Source of the DNA: Muribaculaceae bacterium
GTDB taxonomy: Bacteria > Bacteroidota > Bacteroidia > Bacteroidales > Muribaculaceae
Assembly (NCBI GenBank): GCA_029062005.1
Contig: JAIDQZ010000055.1
Span: forward strand, 1 to 40,620
Reading direction: 5' to 3'
Length of the DNA: 40,620 nucleotides
Shown here: in pieces, positions 7,152-16,312 of the stretch
Numbering within the stretch: the first letter of the stretch is position 1
Layout of the letters: the number at the start of each line of letters is the position of its first letter
The notes under the pieces: generated by a model
The model's input: the letters and a program-made list of their open reading frames with translations, nothing else
Told to the model about the DNA's origin: nothing
Database searches by the model: none
Program-made: the position numbers and the translations under genes

Positions 7152-10100
7152 ATGAAAAAATTTTTAATTTTGATCAGCATCGTCGCTGCGTCGATGTTCT
7201 CCACCGTCTCGGCGGCGGTCGGAGACCAGACCACGATCGTGAATCAGACGCTCACCGGCAGTCCGACTCTTGCGAACACAGATGCCTACAGTTGGGGTAC
7301 CGATATCAAGGGCATGCTCACTTCAACCGGTCTGGCCATGACCAACGGCAACAACAAAAGCGGAAATTTCGAAAACCGCGATTTCTTGACTTTTGCAAAC
7401 GCCTTAGGCAACGCGACCAAGGATCTGAACATCTCATATAATCTCGTTCACGGTCAGGACAAAGGTCAGGCTAAAACATATTATACCATCAACTACTTCA
7501 ATGCAGACGGTAATTTTGTATTCGGCATCCAAGAAGATTCCGGTAGTTGGGGGTTTGATGCTTACATAATGACAGCCAATAAAGAAGGAGATACTACTTC
7601 AACAAAGTTGAGCAACGCTCATATCGGTAAGTTTTCAAAAACCACACCAGTAAATATCTCAGTAAAATTCTCCGGCGAACAGGCGATAATTGACATCGAT
7701 GGCGGATCTTATACTGCCTATACCTCAAGCGAAGGCATCAAGGATATCAAGCTTTCAGTTACAGGAGGAGAGGATCAGACACGTTACATGTCTATCGAAA
7801 ACTTTATTGTAAAGACTACAGAAGTAGCGGCTGCACAGTTTGCTGACTACACTGTAAAGTATGTATGCGGCGGAAAGACCATCAAGGAAGAAACAAAGAG
7901 CGGTATCGTAGGAAGCGAAATCTCGCTTATAGCTACCGAAACAGCTGACTTCACTGTGGATGGTGTAAAATACATCTACGTAGAAAATGATGCAGAAGGG
8001 CAGACCGTTGACGCCAAAGGCACTACGGTTGTCACAATAACATTCCGTGAAGCAGCGAAATACACTTATAACGTTATAAACAATGTTAACGATAACGCAG
8101 TAGAAGGCACTTGCTTAGAGGGAAATAGTGTAACTGTCCCCTACCAAAGATATATCCTTACAGAAGATGGTATTGTATGGAAAAAAGAATCTAGCGGGGG
8201 CGATAAGAAATTACAATACGACGTTACGTTCTCTCCGAATGAAAATAATTATACGGTAAACCTTGATTATGCCAAATATGCTGAAAATGGCATCTTCTAT
8301 GTAGAAGCAGAAGACATCGAGGGTGTAACAAAAGTGACAAACAACAATGCTGATACTCGCTGCTCCGACGCAGCAGGCGCATATACTGGCGCAGAAGCTA
8401 TCACAGTCTGCACTCTTGAACCGGGCACATACAAGATCGAGACTGCTATCATGGGCGGCAAGCAGGGTGATACCGATGTAGTATTTACAGTGTTCGCAGG
8501 TGAAGAAAAGGTCATTGAGGCTATCACAAACGGCAGCTGGCATACAGAGTCAGGAGAAATTGAATTGACAGTACAGACAGACATCACAGTTCAGGGCGGT
8601 TCAGGCAACAAGCCGTTTGACTATATCCTCATCACAGGTAATGAGATACCAGCTGCAAATTACACAATAAAATTTGTTGATGAAGAGGGCACTGAAATCA
8701 AAGATGCTGTGACAGGCAGTGGTTTCGTTGGATCTTCTATCGAAATTTCAGAAGAGGATACAAAAGACTTTGACAAGGATGGAATACCATATATCTATGA
8801 CGGCATAGAGCCGGAAACTCCGACAATTGCTGAAGGTGGCACCACTGTAACTGTAAAATACCATAAGCAGCAAGACGCCAAATACACCGTCAATTTCGTA
8901 GATCAGGATGGCAGAACGCTTAAAGAGTCTGTAACACGAACAGGCGATGCGGGCAGTGCTGCAACAATTTCCGATGAAGATAAGGAAGATATTGTTGTAG
9001 ATGACGTGACATATGTATATACAAGCGATGACACCAAGGACAAGACTTATGCTTATGATGGCTCTACGGAAATAACCATCACCTACAATAAGGTGGTTGA
9101 TTACTCTATCAAGTTTGTTGATGAATCAGGTGAGGAAATCAAAGCAACTGAAATAGCCAGTGGAGCTATAGGTTCTGAAATCACGCTTCCCGAAGAAATT
9201 AAGCAATTCATCTGCGTAGATGGCAAGATGTTCCTTTTTGTTAAAGACAACTTAGCAGACAACAAGACTATAACAGATGGCGGTACAACCGTTACTGTCA
9301 CTTATCGTCTACCGGAACTTGGTGAAGAACTTTCTATTGTAGCTCAGTCATTCAAAGGAACACCGACGTTAGAAAACAACGGCTTCTACACTTGGGGTGA
9401 AAATATCAAAGCTGTAAAACAAGACAGCAATGGAGGAAAAGAAGTCAATGGAGTGTATATGAACAATAATGGAAGCACTCTTGACTTCATCACATTTGCA
9501 TCCCCTATTGGCTGCGATACACAAGAGATAAATGTATCATATGACGTTCTTCTTCCAAGAGGAAAAGGACAGGCAAATACTTATTACAATATCGATTTTT
9601 ATAATGGTGATAATGAATTCGTATTTGGCATACAAGAAGTCTCCGGAGATTGGAAATACATCTCAAATATTATCTATGCTCAAGAAGGTGATGCTGAAAA
9701 CAAAACCGAAAAACTTGAAGTTGCACATATAGGTGATCAGAGCGGTTCAACTGTGAATTTGAGCGTAAGATTCTCTGGAAATAATGCACTTGTAAGCATT
9801 GACGGCACGACCTATTCTGCATTTACTGCAAGCAAAGGTATAAAATATATCAAGCTTTCAGTGTCCGGCGGAGATGGACAAAACCGTGATCTCATTATCG
9901 AAAGCCTTAATGTAAAGACAGCAGAAGTCAAGCCAATCACTACAGCTAACTATACTGTAAAATATGTTTGTGGCGAACTGACACTCAAAGAAGAGAAACT
10001 GACAGCGGAAATTGGATCTGAGATACCCATATCCGAAAGCCAAATGCAACCAATCTTCAATGAGGACAAGACCGCGAAATACATCTATGTAACCAATGAC

Positions 10101-11798
10101 GCAGAAGGCAAGACTGTCGCTTCCGATGGTTCAACAGAAGTTACCATCACTTTCAGAGAAGCTGCCACTTATAACTACGTTGTCAAGAACAATATTAACT
10201 CCGATGAAGTAGAGGGATCTGTTCTCGAAGGTGAAAGTAAGACTGTTCCTTACAACAGATATATCTTATCTGAGGGCGGAAAAGTAAGTCTTCATGATCC
10301 AGCCCCTGATAAACATAATGCTCCGTATACAATCACAGTTACACCAGACAAAGACGGTGATGAAACTACTATAAAATATGATGATTATGCTGAGGACGGT
10401 ATCATCTATATCGAGGCAGAAGACATCGAAGGAGTAACCAAAGTGACAACCAGCCCTGCAGATGCTCGCTGCTCAGGCGCTGCAGGTGCATATACAGGCG
10501 CTGAGGCTATCACAGTATGCACTCTTGAGCCCGGCACATACAAGATCGAGACTGCTATCATGGGTGGCAAGAGTGGTGATACTGATGTAGTATTTACTGT
10601 GTTCGCAGGTGAAGAAAAGGTTATTGAGGCTGTCACAAACGGCAGCTGGCATACAGCGTCAGGAGAAATTGTATTGACAGAAAAGACCGACATCACAGTA
10701 CAGGGCGGTGGAGGCAGCAAACCGTTTGACTATATCCTTATCACCGGTAAGGTATTTGTTCCGGCTACTAACGTCGTGCTGAAAGGTACAGATAATAAGA
10801 CAGTCAGCAAGCTTGAACTCGTGAATGGTGATGAATACCAGCTTACCGCTACTGTAACTCCGACAAACACTACCGACGAGATCACTTGGAGCTCAAGCAA
10901 CCCGGAAGTTGCTACTGTAGTGAATGGCAAGGTGACTGCAGTTGGTGTAGGAAAGGTGACCATCACGGCAAAAGCAGGCGAAAAGAGCGCTACATGCGAA
11001 GTCAAGTGCTATCCGCAGAAGGGTGACGCCAAGTGGGACGGCAACATCACGGTTGCAGACGCTGTCGACATCACAAACTATGTGGTAGGTAAGAAAACTG
11101 CTGATGAAGCATGGGAGGATGCCGACGAATGGCTGGAATTCTATACAAAGGGTGCCAACGTGAATGAAGACAAAGACGGCAACATCACCTTCGCGGATGC
11201 TTCGGCAGCCGTCAAGCTGGCTCTTGACAAACCGACTGACACTCCCGAGCAGAGCCGCATCAGCGCCGCATATGATGACGCGGCAGACGCTCTCGTGATC
11301 AGCGGAGTATCCGGACGCAACATACCGGTAACACTCGCCAACTCCATGGAATACGTGGCTCTGCAGGCAGACATCGTTCTTCCGGAAGGTATGAACGTCG
11401 ATGTGAAGGCAGGCGAAAGAGTTGCTGACAGCAACACCATGATGACGAAGAGATTTGCAGACAACCATATCCGCGTGGCTTTCTTCAACCTCGGAAACAA
11501 TGTGTTTGCCGACAATAACGCTCCGATTCTTGAGATAGTGGCTGATTCCGATATCCTGAATTCAGCCGACATCGTGATCTTCAACATCCTTGCTTCAGAT
11601 TCCGATGCCACAGAATATGTGCTTACATCAAGAATATCCGCTACCTCAGGCGTGGCTGCAATCGGTCTCGACCCGAATGCTCCGGTCAAGGTATTTGATC
11701 TGAACGGTATCTGCGTTTCCGACTCAATGGAAGGTCTCGGTCAGGGCACTTACATCGTGCGCCAGGGCAACGAGGCTAAGAAGGTTCGGATACGGTAA
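7152..11798 (+). CDS. Giant secreted multidomain protein: MucBP-like, CBM-like, Big_2, dockerin-like, cohesin-like
   Basis: 1548 aa with a Sec signal (residues 1-21). Approximate architecture: module A (25-225, beta-sandwich-like); MucBP-like repeat 1 (232-300, YTVKYVCGGKTIKEE); module C (303-496, containing EAEDIEGVTK and ending PFDYILITG); MucBP-like repeats 2-4 (503-718); a second A (723-926), MucBP-like (932-1004) and C (1006-1199) set; one Big_2 domain (1202-1287, ITWSSSNPEVATV); a dockerin-like pair of calcium loops (about 1290-1363, DAKWDGNITVAD and NEDKDGNITFAD); a cohesin-like domain (about 1368-1497); and a T9SS-like C-terminus (1504-1548). The internal A-B-C duplication is obvious, and the second halves of the two C modules are over 90% alike at protein level. 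The last 210 bp before the final codons are identical to those of the 17336 gene. Probably a surface adhesin or glycan-binding scaffold; no enzyme motif is visible. Confidence 0.85.
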   Translation: MKKFLILISIVAASMFSTVSAAVGDQTTIVNQTLTGSPTLANTDAYSWGTDIKGMLTSTGLAMTNGNNKSGNFENRDFLTFANALGNATKDLNISYNLVHGQDKGQAKTYYTINYFNADGNFVFGIQEDSGSWGFDAYIMTANKEGDTTSTKLSNAHIGKFSKTTPVNISVKFSGEQAIIDIDGGSYTAYTSSEGIKDIKLSVTGGEDQTRYMSIENFIVKTTEVAAAQFADYTVKYVCGGKTIKEETKSGIVGSEISLIATETADFTVDGVKYIYVENDAEGQTVDAKGTTVVTITFREAAKYTYNVINNVNDNAVEGTCLEGNSVTVPYQRYILTEDGIVWKKESSGGDKKLQYDVTFSPNENNYTVNLDYAKYAENGIFYVEAEDIEGVTKVTNNNADTRCSDAAGAYTGAEAITVCTLEPGTYKIETAIMGGKQGDTDVVFTVFAGEEKVIEAITNGSWHTESGEIELTVQTDITVQGGSGNKPFDYILITGNEIPAANYTIKFVDEEGTEIKDAVTGSGFVGSSIEISEEDTKDFDKDGIPYIYDGIEPETPTIAEGGTTVTVKYHKQQDAKYTVNFVDQDGRTLKESVTRTGDAGSAATISDEDKEDIVVDDVTYVYTSDDTKDKTYAYDGSTEITITYNKVVDYSIKFVDESGEEIKATEIASGAIGSEITLPEEIKQFICVDGKMFLFVKDNLADNKTITDGGTTVTVTYRLPELGEELSIVAQSFKGTPTLENNGFYTWGENIKAVKQDSNGGKEVNGVYMNNNGSTLDFITFASPIGCDTQEINVSYDVLLPRGKGQANTYYNIDFYNGDNEFVFGIQEVSGDWKYISNIIYAQEGDAENKTEKLEVAHIGDQSGSTVNLSVRFSGNNALVSIDGTTYSAFTASKGIKYIKLSVSGGDGQNRDLIIESLNVKTAEVKPITTANYTVKYVCGELTLKEEKLTAEIGSEIPISESQMQPIFNEDKTAKYIYVTNDAEGKTVASDGSTEVTITFREAATYNYVVKNNINSDEVEGSVLEGESKTVPYNRYILSEGGKVSLHDPAPDKHNAPYTITVTPDKDGDETTIKYDDYAEDGIIYIEAEDIEGVTKVTTSPADARCSGAAGAYTGAEAITVCTLEPGTYKIETAIMGGKSGDTDVVFTVFAGEEKVIEAVTNGSWHTASGEIVLTEKTDITVQGGGGSKPFDYILITGKVFVPATNVVLKGTDNKTVSKLELVNGDEYQLTATVTPTNTTDEITWSSSNPEVATVVNGKVTAVGVGKVTITAKAGEKSATCEVKCYPQKGDAKWDGNITVADAVDITNYVVGKKTADEAWEDADEWLEFYTKGANVNEDKDGNITFADASAAVKLALDKPTDTPEQSRISAAYDDAADALVISGVSGRNIPVTLANSMEYVALQADIVLPEGMNVDVKAGERVADSNTMMTKRFADNHIRVAFFNLGNNVFADNNAPILEIVADSDILNSADIVIFNILASDSDATEYVLTSRISATSGVAAIGLDPNAPVKVFDLNGICVSDSMEGLGQGTYIVRQGNEAKKVRIR

Positions 11799-11950
11799 GT
11801 CTTTAGTCTTGAGTCTTAAGTCTTAAGACTTGAGACTTTGGTTTTGAGTCTTTAGTCTTTAGTCTTTAGTCTTGAGACTTTGGTTTTGAGTCTTTAGTCT
11901 TGAGTCTTAAGACTTGAGACTTGAGACTTAAGACTTGAGACTCAAGTCAA
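11798..11950. repeat. AGTCTTN/AGACTTN heptamer array (21 units)
   Basis: Exact 7-bp period from 11798 to 11944: AGTCTTT, AGTCTTG, AGTCTTA, AGACTTG, AGACTTT, GGTTTTG and similar. The first base of the array is the last base of the TAA stop. Sense and antisense units (AGTCTTA, AGACTTA) alternate, so the RNA could fold into many alternative hairpins. Equivalent arrays follow the other two surface-protein genes. Confidence 0.93.
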
Positions 11951-11962
11951 GTTCAAAGTCCA

Positions 11963-11992
11963 CTCCCCTCCCCCTTTCAAGGGGGGAGGAGG
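11963..11992. repeat. GC-rich hairpin between two surface-protein genes
   Basis: CTCCCCCTTTCAAGGGGGGAG-type palindrome with no following T-run. A related CTCCC..GGGGGAG motif precedes the terminators after the other two genes (14535, 22460) and occurs near 14778-14803. Because no U-tract follows, the 12031 gene may be reached by read-through. Confidence 0.7.
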
Positions 11993-12030
11993 CTTTAAAA
12001 GCGATAAAATAATTAAAGTAATATTATAAT

Positions 12031-14442
12031 ATGAAACAGAATTTTTTAACAACGATTCTTTTGTTGCTGTCGATAGTCGCACCTTTCGCGGCATCAGCCG
12101 ACAGCTTCAAAGTCAAGGCTGTAAATCTGGAACCCGGCAATCCCGAGGGGGTTCTCGAATTCGTTCTCGTGAACACTCAGGAGTACTACGGTTTCCAGGC
12201 AGAAGTCACACTCCCCGCCGGACTTACGGCAGTGCCGGAAGGAGACAAGGGAGACCTGGACATCACCCTTTCCGACCGTGCCAAGAATTATCAGGTGAAC
12301 AGCAACACGCTTGCAGACGGCACCATCATCATGGGTGCATTTTCCCAGTATGGCAAGCCCTTCACCGGCAATGATGGCGTGCTCGCCAGCATGAAAGTCA
12401 AGGTAGCCGAAGGCTATAAAGGCGGAGACGTCGAGGTAACGGATATTTATTTCATCGACGCTCAGGACAAGGATGTGGAATTCGATCCCACATCTACCAA
12501 GGTCGGCATTGGCGTTACGGAAATCAATCTGGATCCGACAGAAGTCGAGCTGAAGGTAGGCGAGACGAAGACCATGACATGGACAGTCGCTCCAGCCAAC
12601 GCCTCCGACAAGACCTTGAAATGGAAATCTGGAGACACCGCGGTAGCCACTGTAGACGCTTCTGGAAAAATCACTGCCAAGGGAATCGGCGAGACCACCA
12701 TCACCGCTACATGTGCATGCGGTCATGTCAGCAGCACCTGCACGGTGAAAGTCATCCCGACTCCCGTAACCGGTCTTGAGGTACAGGACGAGAACCTCCA
12801 GCCACTCGAAAGCGGCAGTGTCCTCAATCTCGAAACCGGTGACAGCTATGACCTCACTGCAGTCGTAAAACCTGCCAACGCTTCCGACAAGAAAGTGACC
12901 TGGACTTCAAGTGATGAGGCTGTGGCCACAGTCGATGCCGCCGGCCTGATCGACACCCACAAGGCAGGCGAGGCAACCATAACCGCCTCGATAGCCGGAT
13001 TCACCTTCACTGTAAAGGTGGTGGTTACTGATGTAGAAGAGGAAATACCTGCGACAGGCATCAGCCTCGACCAGACCAAGGCAGAGATGAAGACCGGAGG
13101 GTCACTCACGCTGAAAGCCACTGTGATACCAGAGGATACCACAGACAAAAGAGTGACATGGTCTTCAAGCGACAAGGAAACGGCTACAGTGACCGGCGGC
13201 GTTGTGAAAGCACTCAAGGCGGGAACAGTGACAATAACCGCGACTGTCAATAAGATCAAGGCTACCTGTGAGATCACTATCACAGATATTGAAGTGACAA
13301 AAGTCGAGCTCGATCAGACCGCGGTCACCCTTCAGGAAGAGGAGACAGTGACACTCAAGGCTAAAGTCTCTCCCAAAGACGCAACTGACCAGACCGTGAC
13401 ATGGGAATCAAGCGACGAGGATGTGGCTACCGTCACTGACGAAGGAGTCGTTACGGCTATCAGCGCCGGAACAGCGACTATCACCGCCACCTCCGGAAAA
13501 GTAAGCGCAACATGCGAGGTCACCGTTGAGGCTCCTTTCGTGGCTGTGGAGACAATCACTCTCGACAAGACCACTGCCAAGGTTGAGGAAGGAAAGACCG
13601 TGCCGCTCAGGGCTGACGTAAGACCCGTCGCCGCAACCAACAGGACCGTCACCTGGACATCAAGCGATGAGGCTGTCGCAACTGTTGACTCCAAGGGGAT
13701 CGTCACAGGAGTCAAGGCAGGAACTGCAGTCATCACCGCGAAGGCTGGCGAGAAAACCGCTACCTGCACGGTGACTGTGACAGCGAAGGTGATCGCCGTG
13801 ACCGGCATCACCCTCAGCCAGACTGAGGCTACCATCGAAGAAGGCAAGACCGCAACACTCACTGCTACTGTCGCTCCTGAGAACGCCACTGACAAGACCG
13901 TGACATGGAGCTCAAGCAACGAGGCTGTAGCTACCGTCAAGGACGGCGTGGTTACAGCAGTCAAGCCTGGCACGGCTGTAATCACTGCAGTAGCCGGCGA
14001 CGAGACAGCTGAATGCACTGTGACTGTGACTGCGAAGGCAATCGAGGTTGAAAGTATAACCCTAAGCCAGACTGAGGCTACTGTAAACGTAGGCGAACCC
14101 CTTACCCTTGTGGCTACAGTGACACCGTCTAACGCCACAGACGCTACCGTGACATGGAGCTCAAGCAACGAGGCAATCGCTACGGTAGATCAGGACGGTA
14201 AGGTGACCCTCCTTGCTGAGGGTGTAGTAGTCATCACAGCCCAGGCAGGTGATAAGAAGGCAGAGTGCACTCTGACAGTGAGCAAGACTTCCGGCGTGGC
14301 AGTTATCGGATTTGATGCCGACGCACCGGTGAAGGTTTACAATCTCTGCGGACAGTATGTCGCTGACACGGTAGAAGGTCTGCAGCCGGGCCTCTACATC
14401 GTCCGTCAGGGCAACGAGGCTAAGAAGGTTCGTATACGGTAA
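12031..14442 (+). CDS. Secreted cohesin-like protein with seven Big_2 repeats
   Basis: 803 aa. Signal peptide 1-23 (MKQNFLTTILLLLSIVAPFA...). Residues about 25-160 resemble a cohesin-type beta-sandwich (LEFVLVNTQEYYGFQAEVTLPAGL...FTGNDGVLASMKVKVAEGY). Seven consecutive bacterial Ig-like Big_2 domains of about 83-90 residues follow (about 162-755), each with the signature VTWSSSNEAVATV..G.VTAV..GTA.ITA. The C-terminal 47 residues (VKVYNLCGQYVADTVEGLQPG.YIVRQGNEAKKVRIR) form the same T9SS-like domain as the neighbours. The likely form is an extended surface stalk presenting the N-terminal domain. It starts 232 bp after the 7152 gene with no recognisable promoter, so co-transcription is plausible. 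The cohesin assignment is by pattern and needs a profile search. Confidence 0.85.
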   Translation: MKQNFLTTILLLLSIVAPFAASADSFKVKAVNLEPGNPEGVLEFVLVNTQEYYGFQAEVTLPAGLTAVPEGDKGDLDITLSDRAKNYQVNSNTLADGTIIMGAFSQYGKPFTGNDGVLASMKVKVAEGYKGGDVEVTDIYFIDAQDKDVEFDPTSTKVGIGVTEINLDPTEVELKVGETKTMTWTVAPANASDKTLKWKSGDTAVATVDASGKITAKGIGETTITATCACGHVSSTCTVKVIPTPVTGLEVQDENLQPLESGSVLNLETGDSYDLTAVVKPANASDKKVTWTSSDEAVATVDAAGLIDTHKAGEATITASIAGFTFTVKVVVTDVEEEIPATGISLDQTKAEMKTGGSLTLKATVIPEDTTDKRVTWSSSDKETATVTGGVVKALKAGTVTITATVNKIKATCEITITDIEVTKVELDQTAVTLQEEETVTLKAKVSPKDATDQTVTWESSDEDVATVTDEGVVTAISAGTATITATSGKVSATCEVTVEAPFVAVETITLDKTTAKVEEGKTVPLRADVRPVAATNRTVTWTSSDEAVATVDSKGIVTGVKAGTAVITAKAGEKTATCTVTVTAKVIAVTGITLSQTEATIEEGKTATLTATVAPENATDKTVTWSSSNEAVATVKDGVVTAVKPGTAVITAVAGDETAECTVTVTAKAIEVESITLSQTEATVNVGEPLTLVATVTPSNATDATVTWSSSNEAIATVDQDGKVTLLAEGVVVITAQAGDKKAECTLTVSKTSGVAVIGFDADAPVKVYNLCGQYVADTVEGLQPGLYIVRQGNEAKKVRIR

Positions 14443-14525
14443 GTCTTTAGTCTTAAGTCTTTAGTCTTAAGTCTTGAGACTTGAGAATTGAGACTAAAGA
14501 CTAAAGACTTAAGACTAAAGACTTA
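14442..14525. repeat. AGTCTTN/AGACTNN heptamer array (12 units)
   Basis: Exact 7-bp period starting at the last base of the TAA stop: six AGTCTT/AGACTT-type units, then AGAATTG and AGACTAA-type units. The strand-switch makes a potential long imperfect hairpin. Confidence 0.93.
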
Positions 14526-14566
14526 AGCCACTGTCCTCCCTAAAGGGGGAGAATTGATAAAGTTAA

Positions 14567-14597
14567 TGGACGCACTTTCCGGTGCGTCCATTTTTTT
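14567..14597 (+). terminator. Intrinsic terminator after the 12031 gene
   Basis: Stem TGGACGCAC (14567-14575) with GTGCGTCCA (14582-14590), loop TTTCCG, then seven T. It is immediately followed by ATCGGCAATATTAAT, the same spacer word found inside the hairpin elements (compare TTTTTTATCGGCAATAT inside the 22576 copy). An identical terminator follows the 17336 gene. Confidence 0.95.
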
Positions 14598-14824
14598 ATC
14601 GGCAATATTAATTCGGCATATGCTCGGGCGGCATAATAATCGCACGCAAAGGCGCAAAGAAATTTTTTCGGTAGGGTTCGCGACTCGGTTCTGACAAGGA
14701 CGCGGAGATTTCGGGCTGCTACGCTTCGCCCGGAGCACGCAAAGAGGTGCGCGATACCGCGCTTTATGGATGATTAATTTCTCCCACCCTTAGGGGGCAG
14801 GGAGGCTTAGTGTCCCGGGGCTTG
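14598..14824. repeat. BIME-like unit downstream of the 12031 gene
   Basis: From about 14640 to 14764, a forward copy of the GC-rich family: GCACGCAAAGGCGCAAAG, CGACTCGGTTCTGACAAGG, CGGGCTGCTACGC, CCCGGAGCACGC and GCGCGATACCGCGC. The rest, to the stop of the minus-strand ATPase, holds a CTCCC...GGGAGG imperfect palindrome. No gene is seen in 14443-14824. Confidence 0.85.
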
Positions 14825-16174
14825 CTATAGCAGTGGTGTCATGTATATGGGTAGGAACGTGATGTCGTCTTCCGTCCTCAGGTCCTTGTCGTGGATAAGG
14901 TATGAAGTGGAAAGGTATTGACCGTATTTAGCCTTTAATTTGCGTAGCGATGTGAACGTGTACTTTTCTCCGGACTTCACTTCAATAGGCGAAATATTGT
15001 GCCGGTTTGTAAGTTTTGACTTCGCTATCAGGAAATCAATCTCCATGCGGTCTTCTGCATCTTCATCATATCTGGAGAAGAAATAGAGTTTATGTCCGGC
15101 GGCAGTGAGCATCTGCGCCACTATGTTTTCCGTAAGCATTCCTTCATTGACTTCAAGTTTTCCGAATACAAGCTTGCGGTATAGTTCCTTTATTTCCTCT
15201 CCATGTTCGTCAAATGCCATAGAGATCAGAAGTCCTGTATCGCCCATGTAGCATTTCATCGTGGTCCGCTCTTCATTTAGCCGCAGACCGATGTTGGGAG
15301 CTGTTGAGTTGAAACAGCAGTTTATGATCTTGGCATCCATAAGCCAGAAGAATGCGTCGGAATATTGCCGCATCCTGGCGTGCGGAGAGAGTGCCGAAAG
15401 CCTGAACTTCTTTTCATGCCTTTGCAGCTGAGACGGTATCTCGTCAAATATCGACACTACCCTGAGCTCCTCTCCGTCTGCATATTTCCGTATGTCGTTG
15501 CGGTAAAGGGATAAGATCTGACGTTTGATTCTATCTGCCTCATCATAATCATGAGACTCAATGAATTTCTTAACCGCTTGAGGCATACCTCCTACTATCA
15601 TGTATTGGCGGAAATAATCAAGTGCCTGACGATGAAAGGTAGCACCCATAGGTTTCTTCTTCTCGAACTGCTTCTTTATAAACGGCATCAGACGGTCATT
15701 GTCAGAGGCCCATAGGAATTCCTCGAAGTCCATCGGATACATTTCAAGACACACTTCTTCTGAGGGAATAAGAATGTCCTTAACGTTGCGCTTTATCGAT
15801 ATCAGCGAGCCTGTTTCGATGTAGTCGTATCGTCCGTCTGCTACAAGATGTTTGATTGAAGCTCTCGCACGGGGGCAGAACTGCACCTCATCGAAGATCA
15901 CTGCAGATTTGCGATTAACAAGGGTGATGTCGTAGAAAAGCTGAAGTCGGTCGAACAATGCATCGAGATCATGCAGGAAATGGTCGAACAGTTCTGATAT
16001 TTCCTCAGGTGCTTTGCTGAAATCTATGATTATATACGATTCATATTCGTTGCGTGCGAATTCCTCGGCAATGTAGCTTTTACCTATTCGACGCGCACCT
16101 TCGATCATGACTGCGGTGGAGCCTTTGTCTTTTTCTTTCCATTCAAGAAGGCGGTCATATATCTTTCTTTTCAT
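14825..16174 (-). CDS. AAA_14/DUF4143 ATP-binding protein
   Basis: 449 aa from the ATG at 16174. Walker A is IEGARRIGKSY and Walker B is SAVIFDEVQF, followed by the family-typical YPMDFEEFLWA. The C-terminal DUF4143 region contains EGMLTENIVAQML, EIDFLI and PIEVKSGEKYT, which trace the E...D...ExK pattern of a PD-(D/E)XK nuclease-like fold. The longer reading frame to 16312 is rejected because a perfect promoter lies inside it (16273-16303), so the extra 46 codons would be mostly upstream of or within the 5' leader. Those codons are repetitive because they read through three 33-bp leader repeats (QISDSCK three times). The function of this widespread family is not settled. It is unrelated in sequence to the 3725-5281 ATPase apart from fold. 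Confidence 0.88.
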   Translation of the reverse strand: MKRKIYDRLLEWKEKDKGSTAVMIEGARRIGKSYIAEEFARNEYESYIIIDFSKAPEEISELFDHFLHDLDALFDRLQLFYDITLVNRKSAVIFDEVQFCPRARASIKHLVADGRYDYIETGSLISIKRNVKDILIPSEEVCLEMYPMDFEEFLWASDNDRLMPFIKKQFEKKKPMGATFHRQALDYFRQYMIVGGMPQAVKKFIESHDYDEADRIKRQILSLYRNDIRKYADGEELRVVSIFDEIPSQLQRHEKKFRLSALSPHARMRQYSDAFFWLMDAKIINCCFNSTAPNIGLRLNEERTTMKCYMGDTGLLISMAFDEHGEEIKELYRKLVFGKLEVNEGMLTENIVAQMLTAAGHKLYFFSRYDEDAEDRMEIDFLIAKSKLTNRHNISPIEVKSGEKYTFTSLRKLKAKYGQYLSTSYLIHDKDLRTEDDITFLPIYMTPLL

Positions 16175-16182
16175 ATCTTTGC

Positions 16183-16266
16183 ACGAATCTGAGATTTGTA
16201 AACGGCTGTTTTTACACGAATCTGAGATTTGTATATGGTTGTTTTTGCACGAATCTGAGATTTGTG
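16183..16266 (-). promoter_or_regulatory. Three operator-like 33-bp repeats in the leader of the DUF4143 gene
   Basis: The word CACGAATCTGAGATTTGT occurs three times at an exact 33-bp spacing (ACG at 16183, 16216 and 16249). Each copy centres on the palindrome AATCT-G-AGATT. The repeats lie between the predicted transcription start (about 16266) and the start codon at 16174. They could be protein operators spaced about three DNA turns apart, or three identical small RNA hairpins. Direct observation; the role is inference. Confidence 0.7.
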
Positions 16267-16272
16267 GGATTA

Positions 16273-16303
16273 CAAAGTTAAGCAATCCTGGCCATATTTC
16301 AAA
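16273..16303 (-). promoter_or_regulatory. Perfect Bacteroidota promoter for the DUF4143 gene
   Basis: Minus strand TTTG (16300-16303), a 19-bp spacer and TAACTTTG (16273-16280), an exact consensus match. It decides the start codon of the gene below. Confidence 0.88.
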
Positions 16304-16312
16304 ATAAATCAA

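Noticed and set aside
13332..14168. 278-codon antisense ORF over the Big_2 repeats
   Set aside because: A shadow of the repetitive, Thr/Val-rich coding strand; similar antisense frames occur opposite the other Big_2 and CBM-like regions. No domain or promoter.
16183..16266. CRISPR-like array from three evenly spaced repeats
   Set aside because: Only three repeats, the intervening 15 bp are similar to each other, there are no cas genes, and the set sits between a promoter and a start codon.
16175..16312. N-terminal extension of the DUF4143 ATPase
   Set aside because: A perfect -33/-7 promoter lies inside it and the residues (QISDSCK three times) merely translate the leader repeats.
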